56,404 nucleotides of DNA from positions 1 through 56,404 of the forward strand of contig JAUSAX010000082.1 in assembly GCA_030652315.1 (NCBI GenBank). Direction: 5' to 3'. How positions within the stretch are numbered: the first letter of the stretch is position 1; each line of letters begins with the position of its first letter. The position numbers were made by a program, and so were the translations under genes. Source of the stretch: Afipia sp. GTDB taxonomy: Bacteria > Pseudomonadota > Alphaproteobacteria > Rhizobiales > Xanthobacteraceae. Under the pieces are notes generated by a model. The model saw nothing but the letters and a program-made list of their open reading frames with translations, ran no database searches and was not told where the DNA came from. This document shows positions 42,369 to 51,194 of the stretch, piece by piece.

Positions 42369-42965
42369 ATGGCTCCCCAGTCCACTGTGCGTGCGTTGAA
42401 AAAGCCGCTTCGTCTCGACGAGGTTCGCTTCCTCCGCTCCTGGATTGAAAAGCCCCTGCACATGGGCGCGGTGATGCCCTCCAGCAAGGCGCTGGCGCGC
42501 ACGGTCGCGCGTTACGTCGATCCGCATTCCGACGGACCTGTCATCGAACTTGGGCCCGGCACCGGCGCCATCACCGATGCGCTGATCGCGCACGGCGTTG
42601 CCGAGAAGCGCCTGGTGCTGGTGGAGTTCGATCCGGGCTTCTGCGCGCTGCTGCGTGAGCGTTATCCGCAGGCGACCGTGGTTCAGGGCGATGCCTACAA
42701 TCTCGACCTGACACTGGCGGAGCTGAAAGAGCCGGCCGCCGCGATGGTGTCCGGCCTGCCGCTTGTCACCAAGCCGATGCTGGTCCGCCTGAAGCTGATG
42801 CGCGACGCATTCCTGAAAATGGAAGCGGGTGCGCCCTTCATCCAGTTTACCTATTCGGTGGCGCCGCCGATCCCGAAATCCCTGCCGGGAATCCGCACCC
42901 AGGCTTCCGAGCGGGTCTGGATGAACCTGCCACCCGCGCGCGTCTGGGTCTATCGCAAGGGCTGA
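42369..42965 (+). CDS. pmtA: Phospholipid N-methyltransferase PmtA (phosphatidylcholine synthesis)
   Basis: The ATG at 42369 is preferred over a weak upstream ATG at 42297. The 198-residue product has a class I SAM-binding motif (VIELGPGTGAITD, 58-70), then LVLVEFDPGFCALL and VVQGDAYNLDL. The N-terminal region IEKPLHMGAVMPSSKALART is diagnostic of the short Rhodobacter/Bradyrhizobium PmtA family, which methylates phosphatidylethanolamine to phosphatidylcholine. In Bradyrhizobium pmtA is also found next to dnaKJ, by my recollection. Confidence 0.9.
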   Translation: MAPQSTVRALKKPLRLDEVRFLRSWIEKPLHMGAVMPSSKALARTVARYVDPHSDGPVIELGPGTGAITDALIAHGVAEKRLVLVEFDPGFCALLRERYPQATVVQGDAYNLDLTLAELKEPAAAMVSGLPLVTKPMLVRLKLMRDAFLKMEAGAPFIQFTYSVAPPIPKSLPGIRTQASERVWMNLPPARVWVYRKG

Positions 42966-42979
42966 CTGGTCTTTACGCC

Positions 42980-43089
42980 GTCATTCCGGACAGGTCGCGT
43001 GAGCGGACTGATCCGGAATCCAGAAGAGTTCATTCCTTATTGCTTCAAGATTCCGGGTTCGCTCGCAAGGGTTCGCGCCCCGGAATGAC
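42980..43089. repeat. Palindromic repeat, GTCATTCCGG-type family (copy 3)
   Basis: GTCATTCCGGACAGG...CTGATCCGGAATCC and GATTCCGGGTTCGC...GCCCCGGAATGAC. Lies between pmtA and the FMN reductase gene, both on the plus strand. Confidence 0.92.
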
Positions 43090-43202
43090 ACCGGGCATGG
43101 ATTTCGTCAGCAGCCTTTCCTCGTCCCGCCTTTTGCGTCTCAAAATCCGCCAAGCTATAAACCTGTCGCGCCTTCGCCCTGTCCGAAGGTGACAGGGACA
43201 TC

Positions 43203-43784
43203 ATGGCCGCGCTGAAAATCCTCGTCATTCCCGGCTCGCTGCGCACTGGCTCGTTCAACGCGCGACTGGCCGCCGTGGTGGTCAAGGAACTGGCGCTGCT
43301 CGACGTCGATGTCACGCTGATCTCGCTCAGCGATTATCCGCTGCCGATCTATGACGGCGACCTTGAGGTGAAATCCGGCGTGCCGGCCAACGCCGTCAAT
43401 CTCAAGCGCATGATCAGCGCGCATCACGGCGTGTTCATCGTCAGCCCGGAGTACAATTCGTCGGTGCCGCCGCTGCTCAAGAACGCCATCGACTGGGTGA
43501 CGCGGGTGCGCGACCGCAATGAGACGTTCGGCCAGGTGTTTCGCGAGCGTGCCTTCGCGATCGGTGCCGCGTCCGACGGAAAATTCGGCGGACTGCGCGT
43601 GCTGATGGCGCTGCGCCAGATTCTGGCGCTCGGCTGCGGTGCGACGGTTGTGCCGAAACAGATGGCGCTGTCGTTTGCGGGTCAGGCGTTCGACGAAATG
43701 GATCGCCTGAAAGATCCGGCCGACGCCGAATTGCTGCGCGGGACCCTGCGTCAGTTGATCGACACCTCCCAACAGATGATGTGA
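43203..43784 (+). CDS. NADPH-dependent FMN reductase family flavoprotein
   Basis: 193 residues with a flavodoxin-like fold. The N-terminal phosphate-binding segment is VIPGSLRTGSFNARLA (8-23), and SPEYNSSVPPLLKNAIDWVTR is the second flavin contact. AIGAASDGKFGGLRVLMALRQIL is the dimer and cofactor region. Family members reduce quinones, FMN, azo dyes or chromate with NAD(P)H, and the substrate cannot be predicted. The pyrF ATG is 7 bp past its stop, so they probably share a message. Confidence 0.92.
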   Translation: MAALKILVIPGSLRTGSFNARLAAVVVKELALLDVDVTLISLSDYPLPIYDGDLEVKSGVPANAVNLKRMISAHHGVFIVSPEYNSSVPPLLKNAIDWVTRVRDRNETFGQVFRERAFAIGAASDGKFGGLRVLMALRQILALGCGATVVPKQMALSFAGQAFDEMDRLKDPADAELLRGTLRQLIDTSQQMM

Positions 43785-43790
43785 GTCGTT

Positions 43791-44498
43791 ATGAAGCCAG
43801 CCCATGTTGAGTCCCGCGACCGGCTGATCGTCGCGCTCGATCTCTCCAGCGTCGAGACCGCCGAAGCGCTGATCGCTCGGCTCGGCGACAGCGTGACGTT
43901 CTACAAGATCGGCTACCAGCTTGCTTACGCCGGCGGGCTTTCGCTGGTGCCGAAACTTGCGGAACGCGGCAAGAAGGTTTTCGTCGATCTCAAGCTGCAC
44001 GATATCGGCAATACGGTTGCCAAGGGTGTCGAGAGCATCGCCAAACTTGGCGGAACTTTCCTGACGGTGCACGCCTATCCGCAGACCATGAAAGCGGCGG
44101 TCGAGGCACGCAGCTCATCGCTGAAAATTCTCGCGGTCACGGTTCTCACGTCCTACGACGACGACGACCTGCACGCGGCGGGTTTTCGGTTCGGCGTCTC
44201 CGATCTGGTCGAGGCGCGCGCGCTGCAGGCGCAGGCGCTCGGCATCGATGGTCTGGTGTGTTCCGGCGAAGAGGCTGCCACCGTGCGCGGCATCGTCGGC
44301 GCGCAGATGGCGCTGGTGACGCCGGGCATCCGTCCCGCCGGCAGTGCGGTGGGTGATCAGAAGCGCATCATGACACCGGGCCGCGCCATCACGGCGGGCG
44401 CGGATTATCTCGTCGTCGGCCGGCCGGTGGTGGAAGCGACTGACCCGAAAGCGGCGGCGGAGGCCATCGTCGCCGAAATCGTTCAGGCTGGCGGCTGA
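43791..44498 (+). CDS. pyrF: Orotidine 5'-phosphate decarboxylase
   Basis: Final step of UMP synthesis. The 235 residues include [25 protein letters not shown], the catalytic [14 protein letters not shown] (Asp-Lys-Asp), [35 protein letters not shown] and the phosphate loop [10 protein letters not shown]. Co-directional with the preceding flavoprotein gene. Confidence 0.98.
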   Translation: MKPAHVESRDRLIVALDLSSVETAEALIARLGDSVTFYKIGYQLAYAGGLSLVPKLAERGKKVFVDLKLHDIGNTVAKGVESIAKLGGTFLTVHAYPQTMKAAVEARSSSLKILAVTVLTSYDDDDLHAAGFRFGVSDLVEARALQAQALGIDGLVCSGEEAATVRGIVGAQMALVTPGIRPAGSAVGDQKRIMTPGRAITAGADYLVVGRPVVEATDPKAAAEAIVAEIVQAGG

Positions 44499-44529
44499 TC
44501 AGTGGCACTTCAGCCCGGCATATTCGGTC

Positions 44530-44614
44530 GGCATGCCCGGACTTGTTCCGGGCATCCACGTCTTTCCTGATGCAGTCCAAGACGTGGATGGCCGGGACGA
44601 CGCCCGGCCATGAC
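44530..44614. repeat. Palindromic repeat, GGCATGCCCGG-type family
   Basis: GGCATGCCCGGACTTGTTCCGGGCATCCACGTC is mirrored by AGACGTGGATGGCCGGGACGACGCCCGGCCATGAC. Its sequence differs from the other families. It lies between pyrF and the DUF1330 gene. Confidence 0.85.
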
Positions 44615-44646
44615 AGGAATAGGGGTTAAACCAAAAGGAGACGCAA

Positions 44647-44952
44647 ATGCCCAAGGGTTACTGGATCGCGCGCATCGATGTGCATGACCTCGAAGCCTAT
44701 AAAAAGGATTACGTCGCGCACAACGGCGCGGTGTTCAAGAAATACGGTGCGAAGTTTCTGGTGCGCGGCGGCATCCATGAAGCGCATGAAGGTCCGGCCC
44801 GCTCGCGCAACGTCGTGATCGAGTTCAAGGACTACGAGACCGCGTTGGCTTGTTATCGCTCGCCGGAATACGCCGATCTGATCGCCAAACGCGCCCCGCA
44901 TTCCAAGGGCGAGATCGTCATCATCGAAGGCTACGACGGCCCGCAGCCCTGA
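44647..44952 (+). CDS. DUF1330 domain protein
   Basis: 101 residues, a small dimeric alpha/beta barrel of the ferredoxin-like type. Typical DUF1330 pattern: KGYWIARIDVHDLEAYKKDY near the start, then KYGAKFLVRGG, RNVVIEFKDYETALACYRSPEY and GEIVIIEGYDGPQP. The function is unknown. The ATG has AAGGAG upstream. Flanked by pyrF and dapB. Confidence 0.9.
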   Translation: MPKGYWIARIDVHDLEAYKKDYVAHNGAVFKKYGAKFLVRGGIHEAHEGPARSRNVVIEFKDYETALACYRSPEYADLIAKRAPHSKGEIVIIEGYDGPQP

Positions 44953-45074
44953 GGCGCCTCGCCCGTATTCGGTTCTCGGCGGCACGAAAGGCACTGCCCG
45001 GTCGCGGTTGCCGCCGTGGCCCCGCGCCGCTATACCGCCAAAGCGAGTTCTGAAACGGGTTTTGAGGGCTGGAA

Positions 45075-45890
45075 ATGGCCGATATGCGCCTGATCGTTGC
45101 TGGAGCCGGGGGCCGGATGGGCCGGACCCTGATCCGCGCCATTGCCGAGACCGAGGGCGTCACGCTCGCCGGGGCGCTGGAAGCACCGGGCTCTGACCTC
45201 CTGGGCCAGGATGCGGGCGTACTCTCGGGGCTTCCCGCCAACGGCATCGAACTTTCCGGCGACCTCTGGACCCTGTCGAAGAACGCCGACGGCATTCTCG
45301 ATTTCACCGTGCCCGCCGCGACCATCGCCAATGTCGCCATTGCCGCCCAGCGCGGCATTGTCCACGTCATCGGCACCACCGGCCTGACGGCGTCGGACAA
45401 CGCGGTCATCAAGAGCGTGACCTCGCAGGCCATCGTCGTGCAGTCCGGCAATATGAGTCTTGGCGTCAATCTGCTGGCCGCACTGGTGAAGCAGGTGTCG
45501 AAGTCGCTCGATGAGGATTTCGATATCGAGATTCTCGAAATGCACCACAGGCAGAAGATCGACGCGCCGTCAGGCACCGCCTATCTGCTCGGGCAGGCGG
45601 CGGCGGACGGCCGCGGCATCGATCTCGAACAGCGCTCGGTGCGCTCGCGCGACGGATACACTGGCGCGCGCAATCCGGGAGACATTGGTTTCGCGACACT
45701 GCGCGGCGGCACCGCCACCGGCGATCATACGGTGATCTTTGCGGGTCCCTATGAACGTATCGAGCTTGCGCACAAGTCGGAGGATCGCATGATCTTCGCG
45801 CGCGGCGCGCTGAAGGCGGCGATGTGGGCGCAGGGCAAGAAGCCCGGACATTATTCGATGACCGACGTGCTCGGTCTCAGCAGCAACTGA
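45075..45890 (+). CDS. dapB: 4-hydroxy-tetrahydrodipicolinate reductase
   Basis: Lysine and diaminopimelate synthesis. The 271 residues contain the NAD(P) motif [41 protein letters not shown] and the catalytic segment [18 protein letters not shown] with the Lys and His. gpmA follows 27 bp later on the same strand. Confidence 0.98.
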   Translation: MADMRLIVAGAGGRMGRTLIRAIAETEGVTLAGALEAPGSDLLGQDAGVLSGLPANGIELSGDLWTLSKNADGILDFTVPAATIANVAIAAQRGIVHVIGTTGLTASDNAVIKSVTSQAIVVQSGNMSLGVNLLAALVKQVSKSLDEDFDIEILEMHHRQKIDAPSGTAYLLGQAAADGRGIDLEQRSVRSRDGYTGARNPGDIGFATLRGGTATGDHTVIFAGPYERIELAHKSEDRMIFARGALKAAMWAQGKKPGHYSMTDVLGLSSN

Positions 45891-45916
45891 CATTCTAGAG
45901 AGTTGGAACTGAAAGA

Positions 45917-46537
45917 ATGAGCGACCGTCTTCTCGTCCTCGTGCGTCACGGCCAGAGCGAATGGAATCTGAAGAATCTTTTTACCGGCTGGAAGGACCCC
46001 GGCCTGACTGAGCTTGGTATCAAGGAAGCCGTCGCCGCCGGCCGCAAGCTGAAGGAGCAGGGGCTGACGTTCGATGTCGCCTTCACGTCGGTGCTGACGC
46101 GCGCGCAGCACACGCTTGATCTCGCGCTTGAGGAAATGGGCCAGACCGGAATTCCGATCACGCGCAATCTCGCGCTGAACGAGCGCGACTACGGCGAGCT
46201 GTCCGGCCTCAACAAGGATGACGCCCGCGCCAAGTGGGGCGAGGAGCAGGTGCTGATCTGGCGGCGTTCCTACGACGTACCGCCTCCGGGTGGCGAAAGC
46301 CTGAAGGACACGCTGGCGCGCACGCTTCCCTACTATGTGCAGGAAATCCTGCCGTCGGTGCTGCGCGGCCAGCGCACGCTGGTGGCAGCGCATGGCAATT
46401 CGCTGCGCGCGCTGATCATGGTGCTGGAAAAGCTGACGCCGGATCAGATTCTGAAGCGCGAGCTCGGCACCGGCGCGCCGGTGGTCTACCGGCTCAACGC
46501 CGACGCCACGGTGGCGTCGGTGGTCGACCTGGCGTGA
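45917..46537 (+). CDS. gpmA: 2,3-bisphosphoglycerate-dependent phosphoglycerate mutase
   Basis: Interconverts 3- and 2-phosphoglycerate. The 206 residues start [17 protein letters not shown] with catalytic His11, then [36 protein letters not shown] and the second His in [11 protein letters not shown]. Shorter than E. coli GpmA, as usual in alphaproteobacteria. Co-directional with dapB. Confidence 0.97.
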   Translation: MSDRLLVLVRHGQSEWNLKNLFTGWKDPGLTELGIKEAVAAGRKLKEQGLTFDVAFTSVLTRAQHTLDLALEEMGQTGIPITRNLALNERDYGELSGLNKDDARAKWGEEQVLIWRRSYDVPPPGGESLKDTLARTLPYYVQEILPSVLRGQRTLVAAHGNSLRALIMVLEKLTPDQILKRELGTGAPVVYRLNADATVASVVDLA

Positions 46538-46553
46538 TAGGCAAATTTCAGAT

Positions 46554-46640
46554 GTCATTGCCGGGCTTGACCCGGCAATCCATCTTTCTTGAAGATCTTT
46601 TTGAAGAGCGATGGATGCGCGGGTCAAGCCCGCGCATGAC
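46554..46640. repeat. Palindromic repeat, GTCATTGCCGGG-type family
   Basis: GTCATTGCCGGGCTTGACCCGGCAATCCATC is mirrored by GATGGATGCGCGGGTCAAGCCCGCGCATGAC. Lies between the convergent gpmA and AraC-MGMT genes. Confidence 0.88.
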
Positions 46641-46660
46641 GTCAGTATATGTTGCAGGTA

Positions 46661-47581
46661 TTACTGCCCCGCCGCCTGTCCGCTTTCCCAGCCGAGCATC
46701 GCGCGCTTGCGCGTGATGCCCCAGTGATAGCCGGTGAGCGCGCCGCTCTTGCCGATCACGCGGTGGCACGGCACCACGAACGAAATCGGATTTCTGCCGA
46801 CCGCAGCACCAACGGCGCGCGAGGCCTTCGGCGACGAAATCTTGCAGGCGACATCCGAATAGGTGGTGGCGCGGCCCATCGGAATCCTCAAGAGCGTTTC
46901 CCAGACCCGGACCTCGAAGTCGGTGCCGATCAGCACCACGCGCAGCGGCTGGTCCGCGCGCCATTGCGAGGAATCGAAAATCCGTTTCGCGAACGGCGCG
47001 GTCTCCGCAAACGACTCGATGTAGGTCGCGAGCGGCCAGCGCCGCTGCATGTCGGCCAGCGCCGGCATCTCCTCGCCCTCGTCGGCGAACGCCAGACCCG
47101 CAAGGCCGCGCTCGCTGGCGATGATCACCGCCATGCCGAACTGCGAGGGATGAAAGCCGTAGCGCAGCGTCATGCCCGCGCCGCCCTTCTTCCATTCGCC
47201 CGGCGACATCGCTTCGTGAGTCACAAACAGATCATGCAGCCGTCCCGGACCGGAGAGGCCGGAGTCATAGGCGGCGTCGAGCACGCTGGCGGAATCGCGC
47301 AGCAGACGCTTGGCATGGTCGAGCGTTAGCGCCTGCATGAAGTCTTTCGGCGTCAGCCCGGCCCAACGCCGGAACAGATGATGCAACTCGTCGGGGGTAA
47401 GATGCGCGGCGTCGGCCATCGCCTCGATGGTCGGCTGCGTGCGCCACTGCTCGGAGATGAATCCGATGGCGCGGCGCACCGAATCGTAGTCGCGCAACGC
47501 CGCGCCCTGCTTGGACGGCTTTGCGAGGTGCAGATCGGGGAGCATGGATTTCATCACAGGCATATTGGCTGTATTCATCAT
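46661..47581 (-). CDS. AraC-type regulator fused to O6-methylguanine-DNA methyltransferase (Ada-like, no N-terminal domain)
   Basis: From the ATG at 47581 the product has 306 residues. An AraC/XylS helix-turn-helix domain occupies about 50-130 (TPDELHHLFRRWAGLTPKDFM, then LHDLFVTHEAMSPGEWKK). The DNA methyltransferase domain (about 140-300) has IPMGRATTYSDVA and the active-site PCHRVIG with Cys272. It lacks the N-terminal zinc phosphotriester-sensing domain of E. coli Ada, so self-activation by that route is impossible. It probably repairs O6-alkylguanine and may sense through the methyltransferase Cys. Confidence 0.93.
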   Translation of the reverse strand: MMNTANMPVMKSMLPDLHLAKPSKQGAALRDYDSVRRAIGFISEQWRTQPTIEAMADAAHLTPDELHHLFRRWAGLTPKDFMQALTLDHAKRLLRDSASVLDAAYDSGLSGPGRLHDLFVTHEAMSPGEWKKGGAGMTLRYGFHPSQFGMAVIIASERGLAGLAFADEGEEMPALADMQRRWPLATYIESFAETAPFAKRIFDSSQWRADQPLRVVLIGTDFEVRVWETLLRIPMGRATTYSDVACKISSPKASRAVGAAVGRNPISFVVPCHRVIGKSGALTGYHWGITRKRAMLGWESGQAAGQ

Positions 47582-47664
47582 GGCGGCATCCGTTATGCGG
47601 TGTCCATCATGATCCGGATGTAGGCCGCCTGTACCCGCGCAACCACCCGTTTCCCGATGTGCGT

Positions 47665-48189
47665 TCAGGTCACCGGATTGTAGGTCGGGCCGCGCTTGGC
47701 GGCCTGGAGGGCCTCCCGTAACGCGATGGAAAAACTTGCTTTTTCGTCCGGCCCGAGAAAGTTTCCGACGGAGAGGCGGCGGCCCCGGGAGACCAGATAG
47801 AGCTTCTCGATGCCGAATTCGGCGTGGGCTTTCTGCTCGAGCCGGACCCACATCGGATTGAGCGTCCATTCGACGACGTGACCGCGATGGCTGACGCGGC
47901 GGACGCGGATTTCGTAAGGCGTCACCACGATGTCCTCGGTGGCGGCGGCGCGGCGGAAGTTCACCTTGAACGCCCAGTAGATGATCAGGGCGTTGAGTCC
48001 GAAAAAAGCGAACACCGGCCACGCACCCATCATCAGGAACATGACGCCCGCCGCGAAACTGACCACGGTAACAAACGTCATCAGCGCGATAAATCCGCCG
48101 CGGCTGAGCGAGCGATGCGGCGTCACCCGCGCGCTGAACAACGGCGTGTCCGCGATATGCCCCGGATCAAAATTGTTGCGCTCGTCCAT
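47665..48189 (-). CDS. DUF2244 membrane protein
   Basis: 174 residues. Two membrane helices near 30-75 (FIALMTFVTVVSFAAGVMF, AWPVFAFFGLNALIIYWAF), followed by a cytoplasmic domain with EIRVRRVSHRGHVVEWTLNPMWVRLE and GNFLGPDEKASFSIALREAL. This fits DUF2244, an uncharacterised alphaproteobacterial family. Divergent from nth. Confidence 0.88.
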   Translation of the reverse strand: MDERNNFDPGHIADTPLFSARVTPHRSLSRGGFIALMTFVTVVSFAAGVMFLMMGAWPVFAFFGLNALIIYWAFKVNFRRAAATEDIVVTPYEIRVRRVSHRGHVVEWTLNPMWVRLEQKAHAEFGIEKLYLVSRGRRLSVGNFLGPDEKASFSIALREALQAAKRGPTYNPVT

Positions 48190-48211
48190 GAGGTCACTCT
48201 AGCGCATTCCC

Positions 48212-48258
48212 GGCATGATCGCTTCCGAAAACCGGTTCCCTCGTTTCGGGATCATGCC
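48212..48258. repeat. Palindromic repeat, GCATGATCC-type family (divergent copy 3)
   Basis: GGCATGATCGCTTCCGAAAACCGG and CGTTTCGGGATCATGCC ends. Its centre differs from the two 45-bp copies. It sits between the divergent DUF2244 and nth genes, where a promoter might be expected. Confidence 0.75.
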
Positions 48259-48270
48259 TATACCGGGATC

Positions 48271-49038
48271 ATGGCGAAAAAGGCGATCACGACCCGTTCA
48301 AAATCCCGGCCGAAGGCGCGTGCGGCTGTGCCGGTGAGGCGGATTCCAAAAACAGCGAAACCGAAACCTTCGAAGTTCAAGCCTTCGAAGTTCAAGCCCT
48401 GGACCCATGCCGAAGTGGTCGAGGTCTTCAGCCGCTTTCGTGCGGCCAATCCCGAGCCGAAGGGCGAGCTGGAACATCTCAACCCGTATACGCTGCTGGT
48501 GGCGGTCGCGCTGTCGGCGCAGGCAACCGACGTCGGCGTCAACAAGGCGACGCGGCATCTGTTCCCGGTCGCCGACACGCCGGAAAAAATGGTGGCGCTC
48601 GGCGAGGAACGGGTGCGCGACTACATCAAGACCATCGGTCTCTATCGCACCAAGGCCAGGAACGTCATCGCGCTGTCGGAGCAGTTGATCGCGCTGCACG
48701 GGAGCAAAGTGCCGCACGATCGCGAGGCGCTGGAGGCGTTGCCGGGCGTCGGCCGCAAGACCGCCAACGTGGTGCTCAACATCGCATTCGGCGAATCGAC
48801 CATCGCGGTGGACACCCATCTGTTTCGCGTCGGCAACCGCACGGGCCTTGCGCCCGGCAAGACGCCGCTCGCGGTCGAACTGGGATTGCTCAAGATCGTG
48901 CCGCCGGAATTCGCGCGTCACGCCCATCACTGGCTGATCCTGCACGGCCGCTATACCTGCGTCGCGCGCAAGCCGCGCTGCGAGGTGTGTCTCATCAGTG
49001 ATCTGTGCCGGTGGCCGGAGAAGACGGTGATGACTTGA
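48271..49038 (+). CDS. nth: Endonuclease III
   Basis: Base-excision DNA glycosylase/AP lyase for oxidised pyrimidines. The ATG at 48271 yields 255 residues. The helix-hairpin-helix LPGVGRKTANVVL holds the catalytic Lys163 and Asp181 is in VDTHLFR. A 4Fe-4S cluster is bound by C230, C237, C240 and C246 (C-x6-C-x2-C-x5-C). A Lys-rich N-terminal extension of about 45 residues contains a tandem KPSKF repeat. Confidence 0.97.
   Translation: MAKKAITTRSKSRPKARAAVPVRRIPKTAKPKPSKFKPSKFKPWTHAEVVEVFSRFRAANPEPKGELEHLNPYTLLVAVALSAQATDVGVNKATRHLFPVADTPEKMVALGEERVRDYIKTIGLYRTKARNVIALSEQLIALHGSKVPHDREALEALPGVGRKTANVVLNIAFGESTIAVDTHLFRVGNRTGLAPGKTPLAVELGLLKIVPPEFARHAHHWLILHGRYTCVARKPRCEVCLISDLCRWPEKTVMT
48367..48396 (+). 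repeat. 15-bp tandem duplication in nth
   Basis: CCTTCGAAGTTCAAG occurs twice without a gap (48367-48381, 48382-48396), adding five residues to the basic N-terminal tail without shifting the frame. Likely replication slippage. Confidence 0.9.
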
Positions 49039-49045
49039 GCCACAT

Positions 49046-49153
49046 GTGATTCCGGACAGCCCGTGCAGCGGCTGATCCGGAATCCCGAAGAGTTCATCGG
49101 AAACAACTTTGAGATTCCGGGCTCGCTCGCCAGAGCTCGCGCCCCGGAATGAC
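49046..49153. repeat. Palindromic repeat, GTCATTCCGG-type family (copy 4)
   Basis: GTGATTCCGGACAGC...CTGATCCGGAATCC and GATTCCGGGCTCGC...GCCCCGGAATGAC. Lies between the convergent nth and EI24 genes. Confidence 0.92.
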
Positions 49154-49164
49154 GACTAGGCCGC

Positions 49165-49917
49165 TCAAGCCGCCGTCACATTCGCCTTTCGCACTGGCTC
49201 GATAAGCTCGGGGCGCGGGCCGGACAGCCGCTTGTGCATGTGGACCATGAAGGCCATGCCGAACAGCGGCGTGGCAAGATTCACGATCGGGATCGACACG
49301 AAGGCGGCGATGAACAATCCCGCCGCGAACACGGTGGCGCTGTTCTGCTTGCGCATGATCTTCGCTTCTTCCGGCGTGCGGAAGCGCATCGCGGCGAGTT
49401 CGAAATATTCGCGGCCAAGCAGCCATGCTGTGGCGATGAAGAACACGATAAAGCCCGCGCCTGCGATCAGCACGAACGGTAGCGCGACCACATAAACCAG
49501 GATGGTGAGCAGCGCGGTCTTTGAGCCCTCGGTGATGGCGCGCCCGACCGGCAGCGCCGTGCCCGGACGTTCGGCCGGATAATGCTGGCGCTCGACAATG
49601 TCGGCGACGTCGTCGACGAACACGCTGGCGACCAGCGAGGTGATCGCGGGCATCAGGAACACCGCGCCGACCACGATGCCGAGACCGGCCGCGATTGAGA
49701 CGATCCACGCGAGGATGTTGATCAGCATGTGATAGTCGGAGCCGACCATCGTCTCCGCCCAGACCTCTCCCGATCCGGCGAGCCAGCTCAGCACCCGCTG
49801 CAGCCCGACGGCGGCTGCGACGATCATCACCAATGCCAGGCCGACCGACTTCCACAGGATGGAGCGCATCGGCGGCGACAGGATCTGGGACAACGCCTTG
49901 AGTGCGGCGTTAAGCAT
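49165..49917 (-). CDS. EI24 / CysZ-like integral membrane protein
   Basis: From the ATG at 49917 (GAGGAAGG upstream) the product has 250 residues and several membrane helices: SVGLALVMIVAAAVGL, NILAWIVSIAAGLGIVVGAVFLMP, LLTILVYVVALPFVLIAGAGFIVFFIATAWLLG and FAAGLFIAAFVSIPIVNLATPLFGMAFM. The GREYFELAAMR segment after the central helices is typical of EI24/CysZ. CysZ takes up sulfate, but no other cys gene is near, so I leave transport unassigned. Confidence 0.85.
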   Translation of the reverse strand: MLNAALKALSQILSPPMRSILWKSVGLALVMIVAAAVGLQRVLSWLAGSGEVWAETMVGSDYHMLINILAWIVSIAAGLGIVVGAVFLMPAITSLVASVFVDDVADIVERQHYPAERPGTALPVGRAITEGSKTALLTILVYVVALPFVLIAGAGFIVFFIATAWLLGREYFELAAMRFRTPEEAKIMRKQNSATVFAAGLFIAAFVSIPIVNLATPLFGMAFMVHMHKRLSGPRPELIEPVRKANVTAA

Positions 49918-49993
49918 GGGCCTTCCTCCAAAAAACTCCAAAAAACCTAGCGAGAGTTAGATATGAAGAAGGTGTTCGGCAAGTGGTGACCTC

Positions 49994-50074
49994 GTCATTG
50001 CGAGCGAAGCGAAGCAATCCACTCTTGGGCAGCAAGAACTGGATTGCTTCGTCGCAAGTGCTCCTCGCAATGAC
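49994..50074. repeat. Palindromic repeat, GTCATTGCGAG-type family (copy 1)
   Basis: GTCATTGCGAGCGAAGCGAAGCAATCC mirrors GGATTGCTTCGTCGC...CTCCTCGCAATGAC. Found between the EI24-like gene (49165-49917) and the YiiX-like gene, both on the minus strand. Confidence 0.92.
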
Positions 50075-50116
50075 GACGCGCGGGTTTACCCGCTTCGCTC
50101 GAGATCGGAGTCCTGA

Positions 50117-51001
50117 TCAGGCCGCGAGGTCGTGCGCCCTTTCCCGTTTCGGCGAAGCCTGCTCAAGCGCCGCAACAGGCGCGAGCGGCGCTTCTGGCGT
50201 TTCGAAGATTCCCTCTGGAAAGGGATCAGCTTCGTCCGTCACCTCCGGGGACGGCTTTGTCGTATCGGCCCAGTGCAGCGCCGTGTAATCGAAACCGCGA
50301 ACGATGGTCGGCTTGACGATCTCGAAATAGGGCGAGATGTCGAAGTCGCGCGGCATGTAGAGCGAGGAATCGCGGATGTGCAGGATTTCGCGCCGCGCCT
50401 GACGGCTGGCGGCCTGTGTGATCTTGGGCAGGATCGGATAGCGCACTGCGCCGAAGGCCTGCGCGATCAGCGCCGAGCAGATGATCTTGGTCGGATCGCC
50501 CGAACCCAGCGAGATCATGCGCCGCCGCCAGCGCTGCGGGACCGGCAGCGGAATGAGATAGCGCATCAGGTCCAGAATATTTTTCGTGTCGTAGCCGAAG
50601 CCGATGCGGTTGATCGCATAGCGGCACACCGTGGTGCGGTCTTCGTAGGACAGTCCGACCGGGCGGCACAGCCGGGTGTGATAGGGGTAATATTTCGAAA
50701 GTGGCGCGGAGGTGACGCCTTCGCCGATATTGGCCTCGATCAGCACATGCGGTTCGCCATCGGGCTCGGTCGCGCCGTCGATCGGGCCGACATAGAGCGC
50801 GGCGTGAGACCACGTCGATTGCGTAAGATACTTGATGATGCCGGAGACGCGGTTGTTGCCTTCGACCAGCAGCACGTCGCCGGGCTCGACCAGCCCGCGC
50901 AGCCGCTCCGGATCGCTCGGCGTAAAGGGTTCATAGCCCGGAACCTCCTTCTGAAGGTATCCGGCGATGATCTTGCCGACGGTATCGAGCACGAAGCCCA
51001 T
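50117..51001 (-). CDS. YiiX-like permuted papain-fold (NlpC/P60-type) peptidase
   Basis: The ATG at 51001 with GGGGAGAGG upstream gives 294 residues. The family core is EPGDVLLVEGNNRVSG, STWSHAALYVG with His66, HVLIEA with Glu89, and IICSALIAQAFG with the probable nucleophile Cys175. This permuted order is that of YiiX/YebB. The C-terminus is a proline-rich tail. The catalytic triad is intact, but the substrate is unknown. Confidence 0.85.
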   Translation of the reverse strand: MGFVLDTVGKIIAGYLQKEVPGYEPFTPSDPERLRGLVEPGDVLLVEGNNRVSGIIKYLTQSTWSHAALYVGPIDGATEPDGEPHVLIEANIGEGVTSAPLSKYYPYHTRLCRPVGLSYEDRTTVCRYAINRIGFGYDTKNILDLMRYLIPLPVPQRWRRRMISLGSGDPTKIICSALIAQAFGAVRYPILPKITQAASRQARREILHIRDSSLYMPRDFDISPYFEIVKPTIVRGFDYTALHWADTTKPSPEVTDEADPFPEGIFETPEAPLAPVAALEQASPKRERAHDLAA

Positions 51002-51122
51002 GGTCCTCTCCCCAGGTCGCGGCACGTTCTGGCCGCTTTTGTCTTCCCCTATTGTTGTCGGAAGCGATTTCAATTTAGTTCATGCACAGAGCGGCGGAAT
51101 AATCAAACATTCACCATGACCG

Positions 51123-51148
51123 TTGCCGCAAGGCCTTTGATGCGGCAA
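51123..51148. promoter_or_regulatory. Inverted repeat in the divergent YiiX / amine oxidase promoter region
   Basis: TTGCCGCA (51123-51130) and TGCGGCAA (51141-51148), 10 nt apart: a candidate operator about 47 bp before the amine oxidase gene. Confidence 0.45.
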
Positions 51149-51194
51149 GTTCGCATCAAGTTCCCATTTTTGGTCGAATTTCGGAAACCATGAC

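Noticed and set aside
47582-48022. N-terminal extension of the AraC-MGMT frame
   Set aside because: Overlaps the DUF2244 gene in another frame and has Arg/Pro-rich shadow composition; ATG at 47581 is preferred.
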